Of a DNA stretch of 61,210 bases, positions 1 through 8,197 are shown one piece after another; positions within the stretch are counted from its first letter, which is position 1; each line of letters opens with the position of its first letter. The position numbers and the translations under genes were made by a program. This DNA is from Streptosporangiaceae bacterium. Its GTDB lineage: Bacteria; Actinomycetota; Actinomycetes; Streptosporangiales; Streptosporangiaceae. The DNA is taken from the NCBI GenBank assembly GCA_019239975.1, contig JAFAZE010000029.1, positions 1-61,210 of the forward strand, read 5' to 3'. The notes below the pieces were generated by a model, which made no database searches, was not told the origin of the DNA, and saw only the letters and a program-made list of their open reading frames with translations.

Positions 1-139
1 CGCAGTTAGCGTGTCACCTGACGCCCTGGACTCTGTCCTCGGGCCATCCGTAAGCTGTCGTCATCCCTGTGGCGGGCACGCATATTTGCGGCGCGTCTCA
101 AGGTGCGTGCAGGCGGGCCCGTTTCGTTACCCTGTGATA

Positions 140-520
140 GTGGACTACCAGCCGATGACCATCGCCGAGCTCGCGGCCTTCGTCGCGGCCGAGCCTGATT
201 TTGACACGCGCTGGCGACTGGTCGTGGAGTTCCTGAAGGAGTACCACCGGGAGCCTGCCGGGGAGCGTCAGCGGCTGCTGGCGGACACGCCGGGACCGGT
301 TGGCGATGAGCGGTGGGATGTGTTCTTCGCGGGGCTTGCCGAGCATCTCGCGATGCGGGATGGGAAGGACGCCCCCCAGTGGTCGGCTTCCCGCGGCCTG
401 AGACGTTTCTGGTTCCCGTTTGACGCGCCGGGCGCGCGCGCGCAGGCTCTGGTGCACGCGCCGGCCGCCTTCCGCAGGCGCGGGGTGTTCGTCGCCGACC
501 ACGAGATCGACGCAGCGTGA
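140..520 (+). CDS. Conserved hypothetical partner of a DUF6036-type nucleotidyltransferase
   Basis: A small acidic protein of 126 residues with no signal peptide or membrane segment. I chose GTG 140 because the protein body (MTIAELAAF, then a DTRWRLVVEFL helix) begins close behind it; ATG 155 is an alternative. The conserved-looking end, with RFWFP followed by HAPAAFRRRGVFV, resembles actinobacterial hypothetical proteins that I recall lying directly upstream of DUF6036 nucleotidyltransferases. Its stop overlaps the start of that gene by 4 bp (GTGA), so the two are probably translationally coupled. By analogy with nucleotidyltransferase toxin-antitoxin pairs it could be the antitoxin or target-recognition partner. 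That role is inferred; no DNA-binding motif is obvious. Confidence 0.6.
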   Translation: MDYQPMTIAELAAFVAAEPDFDTRWRLVVEFLKEYHREPAGERQRLLADTPGPVGDERWDVFFAGLAEHLAMRDGKDAPQWSASRGLRRFWFPFDAPGARAQALVHAPAAFRRRGVFVADHEIDAA

Positions 521-1068
521 GCGATCCCTCGCCGCTGCTCGACAGGGCGGGCATCGAGGATGCCCTCCGCCGTCTCGGCGACCGGCTTGCCAGGCGCGGC
601 GTGATCGCCGACCTGTACGTGTTCGGTGGCGCTGCGATGGCCCTCGCCTACGATTCCCGGAGGGCTACCCGTGACGTTGACGCGCTGTTCAAGCCGCATG
701 GCATCGTCCATGAGGAGGCGCTGGCAGTGGCGGCCGAGCTTGGGCTGCCCCGGTGGTGGCTGAACGAGCAGGCCAGTTCCTATGTCGCCCCGGGCGGGGA
801 TCCGGCGGCCGCCAGGGTGTTTGACCATCCAGGCCTTCGCGTGTTCGCCGCCTCGCCCGAGCATCTGCTTGCGATGAAGGCGTTCGCCGCCCGTCCCCGC
901 GACGCGGAGGACATCCGCCAGCTCGCACGGGTGCTCGACCTGCACACCGTGGCAGATGTCCTCGCCTCGGTGCACGAGATCTTCCCGGAACAGGAACCGC
1001 CGGAACGGCTCAGGCTTCTGCTAGAGGATCTTTTCCCCGACAAGGGAGACCAGGACCTGAGCAGTTAA
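517..1068 (+). CDS. DUF6036-family nucleotidyltransferase, probable toxin-like partner
   Basis: A protein of 183 residues with a nucleotidyltransferase-fold signature. A GGAAMALAYDSRRATRDVDA segment gives the glycine-rich helix and the D-x-D metal-binding pair (DVD). The C-terminal half includes SPEHLLAMKAFAARPRDAEDI, a conserved segment of AbiEii/DUF6036-like proteins in which Lys and Asp follow the catalytic strands. The GTG start overlaps the upstream stop by 4 bp, so a two-gene operon is likely. Such proteins are thought to transfer nucleotides to RNA or protein in toxin-antitoxin or abortive-infection systems, but activity cannot be read from sequence. Family membership is fairly sure; the toxin role is inferred. 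Confidence 0.7.
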   Translation: MSDPSPLLDRAGIEDALRRLGDRLARRGVIADLYVFGGAAMALAYDSRRATRDVDALFKPHGIVHEEALAVAAELGLPRWWLNEQASSYVAPGGDPAAARVFDHPGLRVFAASPEHLLAMKAFAARPRDAEDIRQLARVLDLHTVADVLASVHEIFPEQEPPERLRLLLEDLFPDKGDQDLSS

Positions 1069-1275
1069 TTTGCTAAGCGAAGTCATGTGGCGCCAAGCGG
1101 ACAAGTGCGTAGTTATGACTTGCACGATGGATTGTGACCGCACCTGTAGATATAGCCTTCGCGCTGCGGAAACAACTTCTATCCCGCTGCTTCCGCGCGC
1201 TGGAGGATCGTAACGACTGACGGTGTCGGCGTGCCTGCTGCTCGTGGCGCGCAAAACGAGGGGATAATTGTCCTT

Positions 1276-1602
1276 ATGGAGGCTGGTGGTCTGCCGCCGC
1301 GCTGGGGTGCGTATGCGCGCCGCCTGCCGTCGTCTCTGGAAGACCTGAAGGGGCCTGTTGCGGGCGAGGTCGAGTTGCCGCTGCACGTGGCCTGGTCAGG
1401 GCGCCGGGTATACGACGTGGGCCAAGAGGATCAGCGCCTGGTCCTGTATGCGCTGCTTCTTGCGGAGGCACAGCGGGACGATCTTGAGCGGTTTGTCCAC
1501 CGTGAGTCACTGGTCAGCATGTGGCCCCGGCTGCGGCGGCTACTGGGTCCGCACGCCCGGCGGGAGTGGGAGCGGCAGCTCATCACGCCGGCTTCCCGGT
1601 GA
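1276..1602 (+). CDS. Conserved hypothetical protein upstream of an AbiEii-like remnant
   Basis: A hypothetical protein of 108 residues. ATG 1276 is preferred over an upstream GTG because the recognisable body (LPPRWGAYARRLPSSL, then a helical YALLLAEAQRDDLERFV stretch) begins there. Proteins of this type are usually encoded immediately before AbiEii/AbiGii-type nucleotidyltransferase toxins in actinobacteria (family knowledge from memory). Here the stop TGA 1600-1602 overlaps a GTG start at 1599, but the following frame holds only a stub. It is therefore probably an orphaned antitoxin or regulatory partner. No catalytic motif or membrane segment is visible. Confidence 0.55.
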   Translation: MEAGGLPPRWGAYARRLPSSLEDLKGPVAGEVELPLHVAWSGRRVYDVGQEDQRLVLYALLLAEAQRDDLERFVHRESLVSMWPRLRRLLGPHARREWERQLITPASR

Positions 1603-1751
1603 GCCTGGACGGGCTGCCTCCCGCTCACCTGCGGGTGCTGCTGGATGGTTTGCCTGTCTTCGAGCGGTATGGCTTGCTGCTGGCTGGACGCCGCGGCGAG
1701 GCAGCACCCCGGGGGCCGAGCCCTAGTTACCGGCCGACTGTGACAGCGTGA
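1599..1751 (+). pseudogene. Truncated AbiEii-like nucleotidyltransferase remnant
   Basis: Starting at GTG 1599, which overlaps the previous stop, the frame reads LDGLPPAHLRVLLDGLPVFE then RYGLLLAG and ends after 50 residues. The FERYGLLLAGG-like segment resembles the opening strand and helix of AbiEii-type nucleotidyltransferases, in which the glycine turn is followed by the rest of a roughly 250-residue enzyme. Here the sequence after LLLAG runs into an Arg/Pro-rich tail and stops. I read it as a decayed or deleted toxin gene; a short independent peptide is the alternative. No D-x-D metal-binding pair is present. Confidence 0.4.
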
Positions 1752-1779
1752 TTCACGAGAACCGTGTTACTGTGAAACT

Positions 1780-2019
1780 GTGAAGAACATTACGCTCTCT
1801 GTTCCCGATGACGTCTACCGCAATGCCAGGGTCGCCGCCGCGCAGCGCGACACCTCGGTGAGCGCACTGGTCGTTGCCTACCTCGAGCAGTTGTCCGGAC
1901 GGATAGATGAGTTCGCCAGGCTCGAGGCGCTCCAGCATGAGGTACAGGCTGGGATCGGCCAGTTCCGTGCCGCCGACCGGCTGAGCCGTGACGAGGTGCA
2001 CGAGCGTGCGGTTCATTGA
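1780..2019 (+). CDS. vapB: VapB-type antitoxin (ribbon-helix-helix)
   Basis: A protein of 79 residues. The N-terminus KNITLSVPDDVYRNARVAAA is the beta strand plus helix of a CopG/Arc-type ribbon-helix-helix DNA-binding domain, followed by SVSALVVAYLEQL for the second helix. The remaining 35 residues are polar and probably wrap the toxin. The GTG start lies downstream of a TGTGAAACTGTGAAG stretch with no clear ribosome-binding site, so leaderless or weak initiation is possible. It overlaps the PIN toxin gene by 14 bp. By family knowledge the complex represses its own promoter while free toxin cleaves RNA. Confidence 0.8.
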   Translation: MKNITLSVPDDVYRNARVAAAQRDTSVSALVVAYLEQLSGRIDEFARLEALQHEVQAGIGQFRAADRLSRDEVHERAVH

Positions 2020-2413
2020 CACCAATATCCTGCTCTACGCGATCTCCCGCGACCCGGCGGAGCAGGACAAGGCCAAGCGCGCCAACGGTATCCTGGCCGA
2101 GCGCGACCTGGCACTGTCAGTGCAGGTACTTCAGGAGTTCTACGTTCAGGCAACCCGCGCGAGCCGCCCGGACACCATCAGTCACCGTCAGGCGGTCCTG
2201 CTCATCGAGTCGTTCCGGCGCTTCCCGGTCCAGGACATCACAACCGGGATTCTGATGGCCGCCCTGGACACCCGCCAGCGCTTCCGGCTCTCATACTGGG
2301 ACGCCGCGATCATCGAGGCATCCCGCGCGCTGGGCTGCACGTACGTCCTGTCCGAAGACCTCAGCGACGGCCAGGACTATGGCGGCGTCCGGGTCGCCAA
2401 TCCGTTCCGCTGA
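2006..2413 (+). CDS. vapC: VapC-type PIN-domain ribonuclease toxin
   Basis: A PIN-domain protein of 135 residues. The acidic metal-binding residues are visible in order: Asp in FIDTNILLYA at the N-terminus, Glu in QEFYVQATR, Asp in SYWDAAIIEASRALG and Asp in LSEDLSDGQ. GTG 2006 places FIDTN directly at the N-terminus, as in the family; an upstream ATG at 1988 would add six residues. The gene overlaps vapB, giving the usual antitoxin-first operon. Its product is expected to cleave RNA when VapB is degraded; the target is unknown. Confidence 0.85.
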   Translation: MRFIDTNILLYAISRDPAEQDKAKRANGILAERDLALSVQVLQEFYVQATRASRPDTISHRQAVLLIESFRRFPVQDITTGILMAALDTRQRFRLSYWDAAIIEASRALGCTYVLSEDLSDGQDYGGVRVANPFR

Positions 2414-2483
2414 GGAAAGCGAACCACCTGTGCGCTTGTCGTTTGCACGGCGGGAATCCGGCCCTCAGTGCGTTCTCGAGGAG

Positions 2484-4949
2484 CTAGGCGCCGCCGGTTA
2501 CGGTGGTCACCTCCAGGTTCGGGTCGGCGGCGATCTGCGCTGGGCAGAACCTGTCGGGCAGCCACTGCTTGCGGCTGAACAGCCTGGTCTGGTCCGCGTA
2601 ATGCGGCGATGCCGGGTTTGACGACTCCGAGTAGGTGAGGATCGTGGCGGTGGCCGGGCAGCCGGACTTGTTCGGCCAGGTAACAACCTGGATGAAGGAC
2701 GAACCGCTGTCGGGCGCGGTGAGCGAGTCGCCGGGCTCGCTGTTGACGTAGATCGCGTTGAAGATGCCGTCCGGGTCACCGGGGCCGCCCGGGATCGGGA
2801 TGTGAGCGCCGTGGTAGGTGACGTACTGCACCGCGGCGAGCGTCGTGTCGATCGGGATGTGCGCCGACCGGAGCTGTGAGATGGCATCACCCAGCGCGGT
2901 GTGCACGGTGGCGTTGGCCGTGTTGAGCCCGTAGGGCGTGGTGACCGGGTGCGAGAGCTGGAACGGGTGTGAGAACGGCGACGGCGACGCCGAGCTCGCG
3001 AAGTTCCAGAACATGCTGAACAGCACGGCCCCGCGCTGGCCGGGGTCGGCGCGGCCGTTCCAGCGTGCCAGGGTGGGACAGGCGTCGCCGAGCCGGACCT
3101 TGCCGCCCCCCGACGTCGGCGCGAAACCGCCCGCCGCCTGGAACTTGTCGCACAGCTTCACCAGATCAGGCAGTGTGAGCTGTGCCGCGTATGAGTCGTC
3201 GGACAGATCGAGGCGCTGCATGGCGGCCAGCGTGAAGCCCGGGGGCCCCTGCCTGTCCGTGCCGCTGATCCGCGCCTGCACCTGGATCAGGCCGATCCTG
3301 GTCCGCAGCGTGCGCGCGGTCCGCTCGGTGCCGATGATCCGGGCGAAGCCGGTGAGCGGGTGATGGGGGTTGGAGAGCCAGTAGCTGTCGTTGGAGTTCG
3401 TGACGTAGTCGCTGCGCAGCAGGTACGGCTCATGGCTGGGCCCGAAGATGCCGGGCGCGGCGGCGCCGCGGTCGTTGCCCCAGTCGCAGGCGGTCTTGGA
3501 GCCGTCCAGGATGGGCAGCCCGAACAGCCCGAAGGTGAAGGCGCCGAGCGAGGTGTCGCAGGCCTTCGCCTCCGCGTTGGTCACGTGCGGGATGGCGCCG
3601 ATGTCGGCGTACAGGGCAAGCCCCGACCGGTCGGCCGCGATCGTGTTGACCCAGGGAATGCCCTGGTACCTCTTGAGTATCGCCAGTATCTGCTGCGTGG
3701 ACGAGGCGCGGCCGATGCCGAACCAGGTGTTCACGGCCCGCGCGAGGTTGCCGGCGTTGACATCGGCGAAGGCGAACGCCTGGCTCGTGGTCCACGGCAG
3801 CGGGATGCCGGAGAGCGAGTTGAAGACCGGGCCATAGCGGGTCCACCACAGCGTGCGGGTGTAAGTGGCCAGCTTGCCGTTGGCCTGCTTCACCCTGATG
3901 GTGACCTTCCGCGGCGACATGGCCACCGGGTGGCCGTTTTGCAGGTATTCCGTCGGGTGGCCGTTCACCAGCGTGAGCTGATACGGGGTGAACCGGAACG
4001 CGGTCGACACGGTGTGGCTCCACGCGACGTTCTGGTTGTGGCCGATCAGGATGAGCGGAATGCCGTACAGCGAGGCACCCGCAACGTTGATCTCGCCGGG
4101 GATGGTGAGCTGTGCCTGGTAGAAGCGTTCCGGGCCGAGCCAGGGGAAGTGCGGGTTGCCGAGCAGCAGGCCCCGGTGATCGCGGGTGCCCGCGGACCCT
4201 ATCGCCACCGCGTTGCTGCCCATGCTCGAGGACTCCGCCCGCCACGCGGCAGCGAGCTCACGCGCGGTCTGCCGCTCGCTGGCCGCGCGCCCCGCCCGGG
4301 CGGCCGCCGCCGCCGTCGGCGCGGCCGCCGGCGGGGCGGCTTCGGCGATGCCGCTGATGACAGTGTCGCTGCCCCCCAGCAGCATGAGCTGGTAGAAGCG
4401 CAGGTAGCTGTCCATGAGCGTGATCGGCTTCACCCATGCCTTGCCCCGGCAGGTGGGGTCCGTGACGCCGGCCCGGCCGCCGACGTGGGCGAGGTAGGCG
4501 TTGTAGCCCGCGACATAGCCGCTTTCGAGCTGCCTTTCGGGCGGGCTGAGGGCAGTCGCCAGATGCTGCACCACGCCGGAGTTGATGATCTGCTGGAAGA
4601 ACAGGTCGGAGTCCAGGTTGCTGACGATGACACCGTTACCCCGCTGCACGTATGTGGCCTTCGGCCCGAAATACGCCGACCGCTGCGCCTCGACCGTGAT
4701 GTAGTCGTTGGCCATCGTGCACAGGTTGTCGGTGGCGAAGGCGTAGCCGTACCCGAACCCGAGACTGGCCCAGTCGTGGGCGACAATGTGCGGTATCCCG
4801 CCGGTTGTGTAGCGGATCTGCGCGACGAGACGTTCACCGGATGGCCGGGCTGACCGGATGGCCGCTGGCCGGCTGGCCAGCGCCGGGGGAGCGGCAACGG
4901 CCACCAGCGCTGCGCTGGCGGCGATGATCCCTACGGCACGCAATCTCAT
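2484..4949 (-). CDS. Secreted penicillin acylase family (Ntn-hydrolase) protein
   Basis: A protein of 821 residues starting at ATG 4949, which opens a clear signal peptide (MRLRAVGIIAASAALVAVAA then ALA). The precursor follows the S45 layout: alpha subunit with YTTGGIPHIVAHDWASLGFG, a spacer rich in Ala and Arg, then the autoproteolysis site MGSNAVAIG with Ser245 as the nucleophile of the mature beta subunit. Downstream motifs LLGNPHFPW and GHNQNVAWSHT are typical. Family members hydrolyse amides such as penicillins or N-acyl-homoserine lactones after export and self-cleavage. Which acyl chain is used here cannot be told. The gene is divergent from the one at 5123 and appears intact. Confidence 0.85.
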   Translation of the reverse strand: MRLRAVGIIAASAALVAVAAPPALASRPAAIRSARPSGERLVAQIRYTTGGIPHIVAHDWASLGFGYGYAFATDNLCTMANDYITVEAQRSAYFGPKATYVQRGNGVIVSNLDSDLFFQQIINSGVVQHLATALSPPERQLESGYVAGYNAYLAHVGGRAGVTDPTCRGKAWVKPITLMDSYLRFYQLMLLGGSDTVISGIAEAAPPAAAPTAAAAARAGRAASERQTARELAAAWRAESSSMGSNAVAIGSAGTRDHRGLLLGNPHFPWLGPERFYQAQLTIPGEINVAGASLYGIPLILIGHNQNVAWSHTVSTAFRFTPYQLTLVNGHPTEYLQNGHPVAMSPRKVTIRVKQANGKLATYTRTLWWTRYGPVFNSLSGIPLPWTTSQAFAFADVNAGNLARAVNTWFGIGRASSTQQILAILKRYQGIPWVNTIAADRSGLALYADIGAIPHVTNAEAKACDTSLGAFTFGLFGLPILDGSKTACDWGNDRGAAAPGIFGPSHEPYLLRSDYVTNSNDSYWLSNPHHPLTGFARIIGTERTARTLRTRIGLIQVQARISGTDRQGPPGFTLAAMQRLDLSDDSYAAQLTLPDLVKLCDKFQAAGGFAPTSGGGKVRLGDACPTLARWNGRADPGQRGAVLFSMFWNFASSASPSPFSHPFQLSHPVTTPYGLNTANATVHTALGDAISQLRSAHIPIDTTLAAVQYVTYHGAHIPIPGGPGDPDGIFNAIYVNSEPGDSLTAPDSGSSFIQVVTWPNKSGCPATATILTYSESSNPASPHYADQTRLFSRKQWLPDRFCPAQIAADPNLEVTTVTGGA

Positions 4950-5105
4950 CACGGCCTCCTCGACGTGATCCCCGCTCTTTGCGGCACAGCTCATGTTCCC
5001 CCAAAAACCATGCCACGCGCGAGGGGTTACGTGCCGGGCGGGGTGGGCTCGTGGGAAACGCGCGGGGTGGGCCCGCGGGAAAATGGTTAGGCCGCTGGCG
5101 GATGA

Positions 5106-5131
5106 GATGCGCATAGTGGCTTATGCGCATC
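5106..5131 (+). promoter_or_regulatory. Inverted repeat covering a start codon
   Basis: Perfect 9-bp arms GATGCGCAT (5106-5114) and ATGCGCATC (5123-5131) are separated by 8 bp. The second arm begins with the ATG of the downstream gene. It may be a protein-binding operator or, in mRNA, a hairpin that hides the start codon. Function is inferred. Confidence 0.5.
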
Positions 5132-5770
5132 ACGTTCCGGCGGTTCCCCGGCCATTCGAGCGCCTACTCGGTCATCGAGCGCGACGACGGCGTGGTCTAC
5201 CGGATGAAGGAGTTCACGAGGCCAGGGACCGAGCTGCCGCATGACCTGCGGCACTTTGTCGTGGAACGCGAGCTTGGCATCGCCGACGGGATCTGGGGCG
5301 GCATCGCCGCGGGCATGGTCTACACGAGCATGGACCACGTGCGGGGCCGGCGGCCGCCGCACTCGGCGGAGCGGTCGCAGGAGCTGAAGCGGGCGCAGCG
5401 GCAGCGCATCATGCGGGCCGAACTGCTCGCCAACCTGGTCGAGGCCATCGCGATGCTCGACGCCCCGTCCGGCGATGACATCCGGCGCCTCACCCGCGCG
5501 AAGCTGTCCGCGGTGCCCGTCACCGAGCCAGGCGCGGACCCCGCCGATGTCGCCGCCGTGCCGCCGCCCGAGCTTCTGGCCGGGGCGGCGCGCGCACTGC
5601 AGGTGGAGGCGGCGCGCTGGGCCAGGCTCCGGGTGGGGGAGGAACTGGTCTTCGAGTGGCGGCTCGCCGCCACGGCCGCGGTCACCCGCGCGCTGCGCGC
5701 CGTGCCCCGGCCCCGGGAGACCGGCGACCGCCACGGCCAGCGTCGCACGGGCAGGCGCGGCCCCCGGTAA
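5123..5770 (+). CDS. Conserved hypothetical protein
   Basis: A soluble protein of 215 residues that I cannot assign to a characterised family. The N-terminal 80 residues (RITFRRFPGHSSAYSVIERD, then LPHDLRHFVVERELGIADG) look like a compact alpha/beta unit, with a His- and Asp-containing DLRHFVVE segment. The middle is rich in Arg and Gln (AERSQELKRAQRQRI) and probably helical. The C-terminus ends in a basic, disordered tail. ATG 5123 lies in one arm of a perfect inverted repeat (5106-5131), suggesting control of initiation. It is divergent from the acylase gene and converges on the hydrolase that ends at 5830. No catalytic motif stands out. Confidence 0.65.
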   Translation: MRITFRRFPGHSSAYSVIERDDGVVYRMKEFTRPGTELPHDLRHFVVERELGIADGIWGGIAAGMVYTSMDHVRGRRPPHSAERSQELKRAQRQRIMRAELLANLVEAIAMLDAPSGDDIRRLTRAKLSAVPVTEPGADPADVAAVPPPELLAGAARALQVEAARWARLRVGEELVFEWRLAATAAVTRALRAVPRPRETGDRHGQRRTGRRGPR

Positions 5771-5829
5771 CGCACGCAGGTGAGCGCCTGCTGGTTCACC
5801 CGGACCGGCGTCTCCAGCGCCCGGGGGTA

Positions 5830-6741
5830 CTACGTGGACGCGCACCGGCTGGACAGCCAGCCGGTGATGGCCCGGGCGATCTCCTCGTTGTTGCGTTCCA
5901 GCATCATCAGGTGCCCGTTGCCGCGGATGCCGAGGTCGGCCAGGCGCAGCTCGGTCACCTCGGCGCCCGCGGCACGCAGGTACTCGGCCGTGGCACGGTC
6001 GGCCGCGCCGTGCCCCGACGCCTCCGCGGTGACCACCGCGACCGGCAGCCCGCGCAGCCCGGAAGCCAGCGGCACCGCGGTGAGCCCGCAGCTCAGCTCG
6101 CCGACGCCGGGCAGCGACGCGAACGGCGGCCCGAAGGGCTCGACCGCGACGACGGCGCGCACCAGTTCCGGCCGCGCGTCGGCGGCCAGCCAGCCGAACG
6201 CGCCCCCGAGGGAGTGCGTGATCACCGCGGCGGGGCCGATCCGGTCGAGCAGCCCGGCCGCGCCCTCCCGCAGCCACTCCTGCGCGGACGCCAGGTCGCC
6301 CGCAAACGGCTCCTGCCCGGCGAGGAACTGATCGAGCGCGGGGTCGCCCGGCAGCCCGCTGCCCGGCCACTGGGTGTGCTCGGGCTCCCCGGCCGCCGCG
6401 GGCCCGGCGAAACGCGCCGCGAACCCGGCCGGCAGCGGCGCCAGCGCCCCGTGCAGCTCCCGAAGATGGGGCGAGCGCCCCATCCCCGGCCGGTCGGCGA
6501 CGTAGACCGCGTACCCGTCGCGCAGGAAGATCGTGGCCCAGCCCGGCCGCCCGTCGGGGGTGGCGAGGTAGTCAAGGCCCTGCCCGCCGCCCCCATGCAC
6601 GAGAACAAGAGAATAGGGATACCGAACGGACGCTGGTATCTGATACTGCACGTGCATCCCGGAGACGGCATCGCCGCTTCCGTGCCGCAGCCCGGTGAAA
6701 AGGTGCCCCTGCCCGGCGATGACCAGCGGTTCCTCCGGCAC
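5830..6741 (-). CDS. Alpha/beta hydrolase
   Basis: A protein of 303 residues with the alpha/beta-hydrolase layout: oxyanion strand SLVLVHGGGGQGLDY near residue 45, ADRPGMGRSP near 85, nucleophile elbow VITHSLGGAFGW (Ser after His) near 170, and a C-terminal GNGHLMMLE that supplies the catalytic His. It has no signal peptide and is probably cytoplasmic. It lies downstream of a flavin monooxygenase-like gene on the same strand, but two GC-rich hairpins separate them, so co-transcription is uncertain. Substrate unknown; esterase or lactonase activity is likely. The ATG is close behind the GGGGGGCGCCCCCC palindrome at 6763-6776. Confidence 0.8.
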   Translation of the reverse strand: MPEEPLVIAGQGHLFTGLRHGSGDAVSGMHVQYQIPASVRYPYSLVLVHGGGGQGLDYLATPDGRPGWATIFLRDGYAVYVADRPGMGRSPHLRELHGALAPLPAGFAARFAGPAAAGEPEHTQWPGSGLPGDPALDQFLAGQEPFAGDLASAQEWLREGAAGLLDRIGPAAVITHSLGGAFGWLAADARPELVRAVVAVEPFGPPFASLPGVGELSCGLTAVPLASGLRGLPVAVVTAEASGHGAADRATAEYLRAAGAEVTELRLADLGIRGNGHLMMLERNNEEIARAITGWLSSRCAST

Positions 6742-6762
6742 AGCGGCTCCTCTGCTTACCCT

Positions 6763-6807
6763 GGGGGGCGCCCCCCTGTAACCCCCCGCCGCGGAGCAAG
6801 CTCCGCG
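6763..6807 (-). terminator. Paired GC hairpins between two minus-strand genes
   Basis: Two perfect dyads lie between the monooxygenase-like stop (6811) and the hydrolase start (6741): GGGGGGCGCCCCCC at 6763-6776, and CGCGGAGC/GCTCCGCG at 6790-6807 around AA. No U-tract follows on the minus strand, so this is at best a weak intrinsic terminator or an mRNA-stability element. Confidence 0.4.
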
Positions 6808-6810
6808 ATT

Positions 6811-8064
6811 TCAGAACAGGCTGTCCGGCAGCCCGAAGTGCACCCTCGCGAGCTCGCCCGCCGTGCTCATGTGCTGCGCCGCGATGTGCCCGTGGTACAT
6901 GGACACGTCCCGGTAGTACCGCTGCAGCCGGGTGCCGCGCCTGGCCGCCGAGGACCCCGCCGCCGCGAAGATCTCCTCGACGGCGCGGACCGCCATCTGG
7001 CCCGCCTGCTGGAGCATCGTGAACAGCCGTATGTCGTCCTCGCGGCCGAACGGCTCCCCGCCCCCCGCCCACCGCGCCGCGAGCTCCATGTAGCGCTCGC
7101 CGGCCCGCAGCACGATCGCCTCCGCGGCGTCGGTGAGCGCGATCGCGCGGCCCCACACCCGCTGGTAGTCCGGGTGTGTGTACCGCGGCACCTGCGGCGG
7201 GAAGTACGTCTGCCTGGTGAGGATGATCTGCTCGTATTCCTGCAGCGCGGCACGCGCCGCGCCGATCAGCGGGATCACCAGCCCGGCGTGGTACACCCCG
7301 TAGATCCGCCCGCAGTACATCCAGTTCCCGTGCAGTTCCGCGCCCGGCGCCGGAGCCGTCCGGTGGGTCCAGTCGCCCGGCGCCGTGCGCCGCGCGGGAA
7401 CGTAGACCCCGTCCACCCGTACGCTGTTGGACCCGCTGGAGCTCATCCCGAGAACGGCGCCGTTCCCCCAGTCGTCGAGCACGGTCACCTCGTCGCGGGG
7501 AAGGACCACGGCGATCGCCTGGTCACTGCCCGCCACCATCGCGTTGCCCATGAAATGCGTCGCGTGCCCGATACCCGAGCAGTAGTCCCACGTCCCGCTG
7601 ACCACGTACCCCCCACCCGCCTCCCCTCCCCGCTTCCCTGCGGGCTCGGCCGTCCCCATCGGCGGCGGCCGGTGCGGGCACCGGAAATCCCCGGACGGCC
7701 CGAAGATGTCCCGCTGTCCCTCCTCGGGAAAGAACGCCCCCACGACCAGCGCGTGATGCGCCCCGAGCGTCAGCCCCCACCCCGTCCCCGGATCGCCCTC
7801 CGAGACGGCCAGCATCACCCGCCAGAACGTCGGCAGCCCGAACTCGTACCCGCCGAACCGCCGCGGCTGGAGCATCCGGTAGAACCCCGCCGCCACGAAC
7901 TTCTTGTCCAGCTCCGCGGTATGGTGCCCCAGCCGTTCCGCCTCGTCCTGCTGCTCCCTGATCGCCGGAATCAGCCCCCGCGCCCTCCCGACGATCTCCT
8001 CCTCCGTCAGCCCCGGCTCCGGCACAGCGATCTCGCCAGCCCGCACACCCATGTGCTCCGTCAC
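6811..8064 (-). CDS. Acyl-CoA dehydrogenase-fold flavin monooxygenase-like protein
   Basis: A protein of 417 residues related to the oxygenase component of two-component flavin monooxygenases of the HsaA/HpaB-like acyl-CoA dehydrogenase branch. The N-terminal helical part includes LGHHTAELDKKFVAAGFYRM then LQPRRFGGYE. The middle beta domain has YVVSGTWDYCSGIGHATHF, resembling the VSGRW-SFCSG motif of that group. The C-terminal helical bundle has SSAARRGTRLQRYYRDVSMY, typical of the family (SSA.....LQR..RD). GTG 8064 was chosen; ATG 8052 is an alternative. Enzymes of this group hydroxylate aromatics or steroids with FMNH2 or FADH2 from a separate reductase, and no such reductase is adjacent. 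The substrate is unknown. Confidence 0.75.
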   Translation of the reverse strand: MTEHMGVRAGEIAVPEPGLTEEEIVGRARGLIPAIREQQDEAERLGHHTAELDKKFVAAGFYRMLQPRRFGGYEFGLPTFWRVMLAVSEGDPGTGWGLTLGAHHALVVGAFFPEEGQRDIFGPSGDFRCPHRPPPMGTAEPAGKRGGEAGGGYVVSGTWDYCSGIGHATHFMGNAMVAGSDQAIAVVLPRDEVTVLDDWGNGAVLGMSSSGSNSVRVDGVYVPARRTAPGDWTHRTAPAPGAELHGNWMYCGRIYGVYHAGLVIPLIGAARAALQEYEQIILTRQTYFPPQVPRYTHPDYQRVWGRAIALTDAAEAIVLRAGERYMELAARWAGGGEPFGREDDIRLFTMLQQAGQMAVRAVEEIFAAAGSSAARRGTRLQRYYRDVSMYHGHIAAQHMSTAGELARVHFGLPDSLF

Positions 8065-8197
8065 CCTACCGAGCCTTGTACGCGAGCCCGGATGCCGCAA
8101 TAACCCCGCCGACCGCCAAAACCCCGCTTGGTCCCCGCCGACACAACCGCCCGCCCCCGCTTGTGGTCCAGCCACGGGGTGAGGGTTCAGGTCCGGC

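Noticed and set aside
3360..4853. A long plus-strand reading frame over the acylase gene
   Set aside because: Arg/Val/Gly-rich with no motif; the opposite strand has a signal peptide and the Ser245 autoprocessing site.
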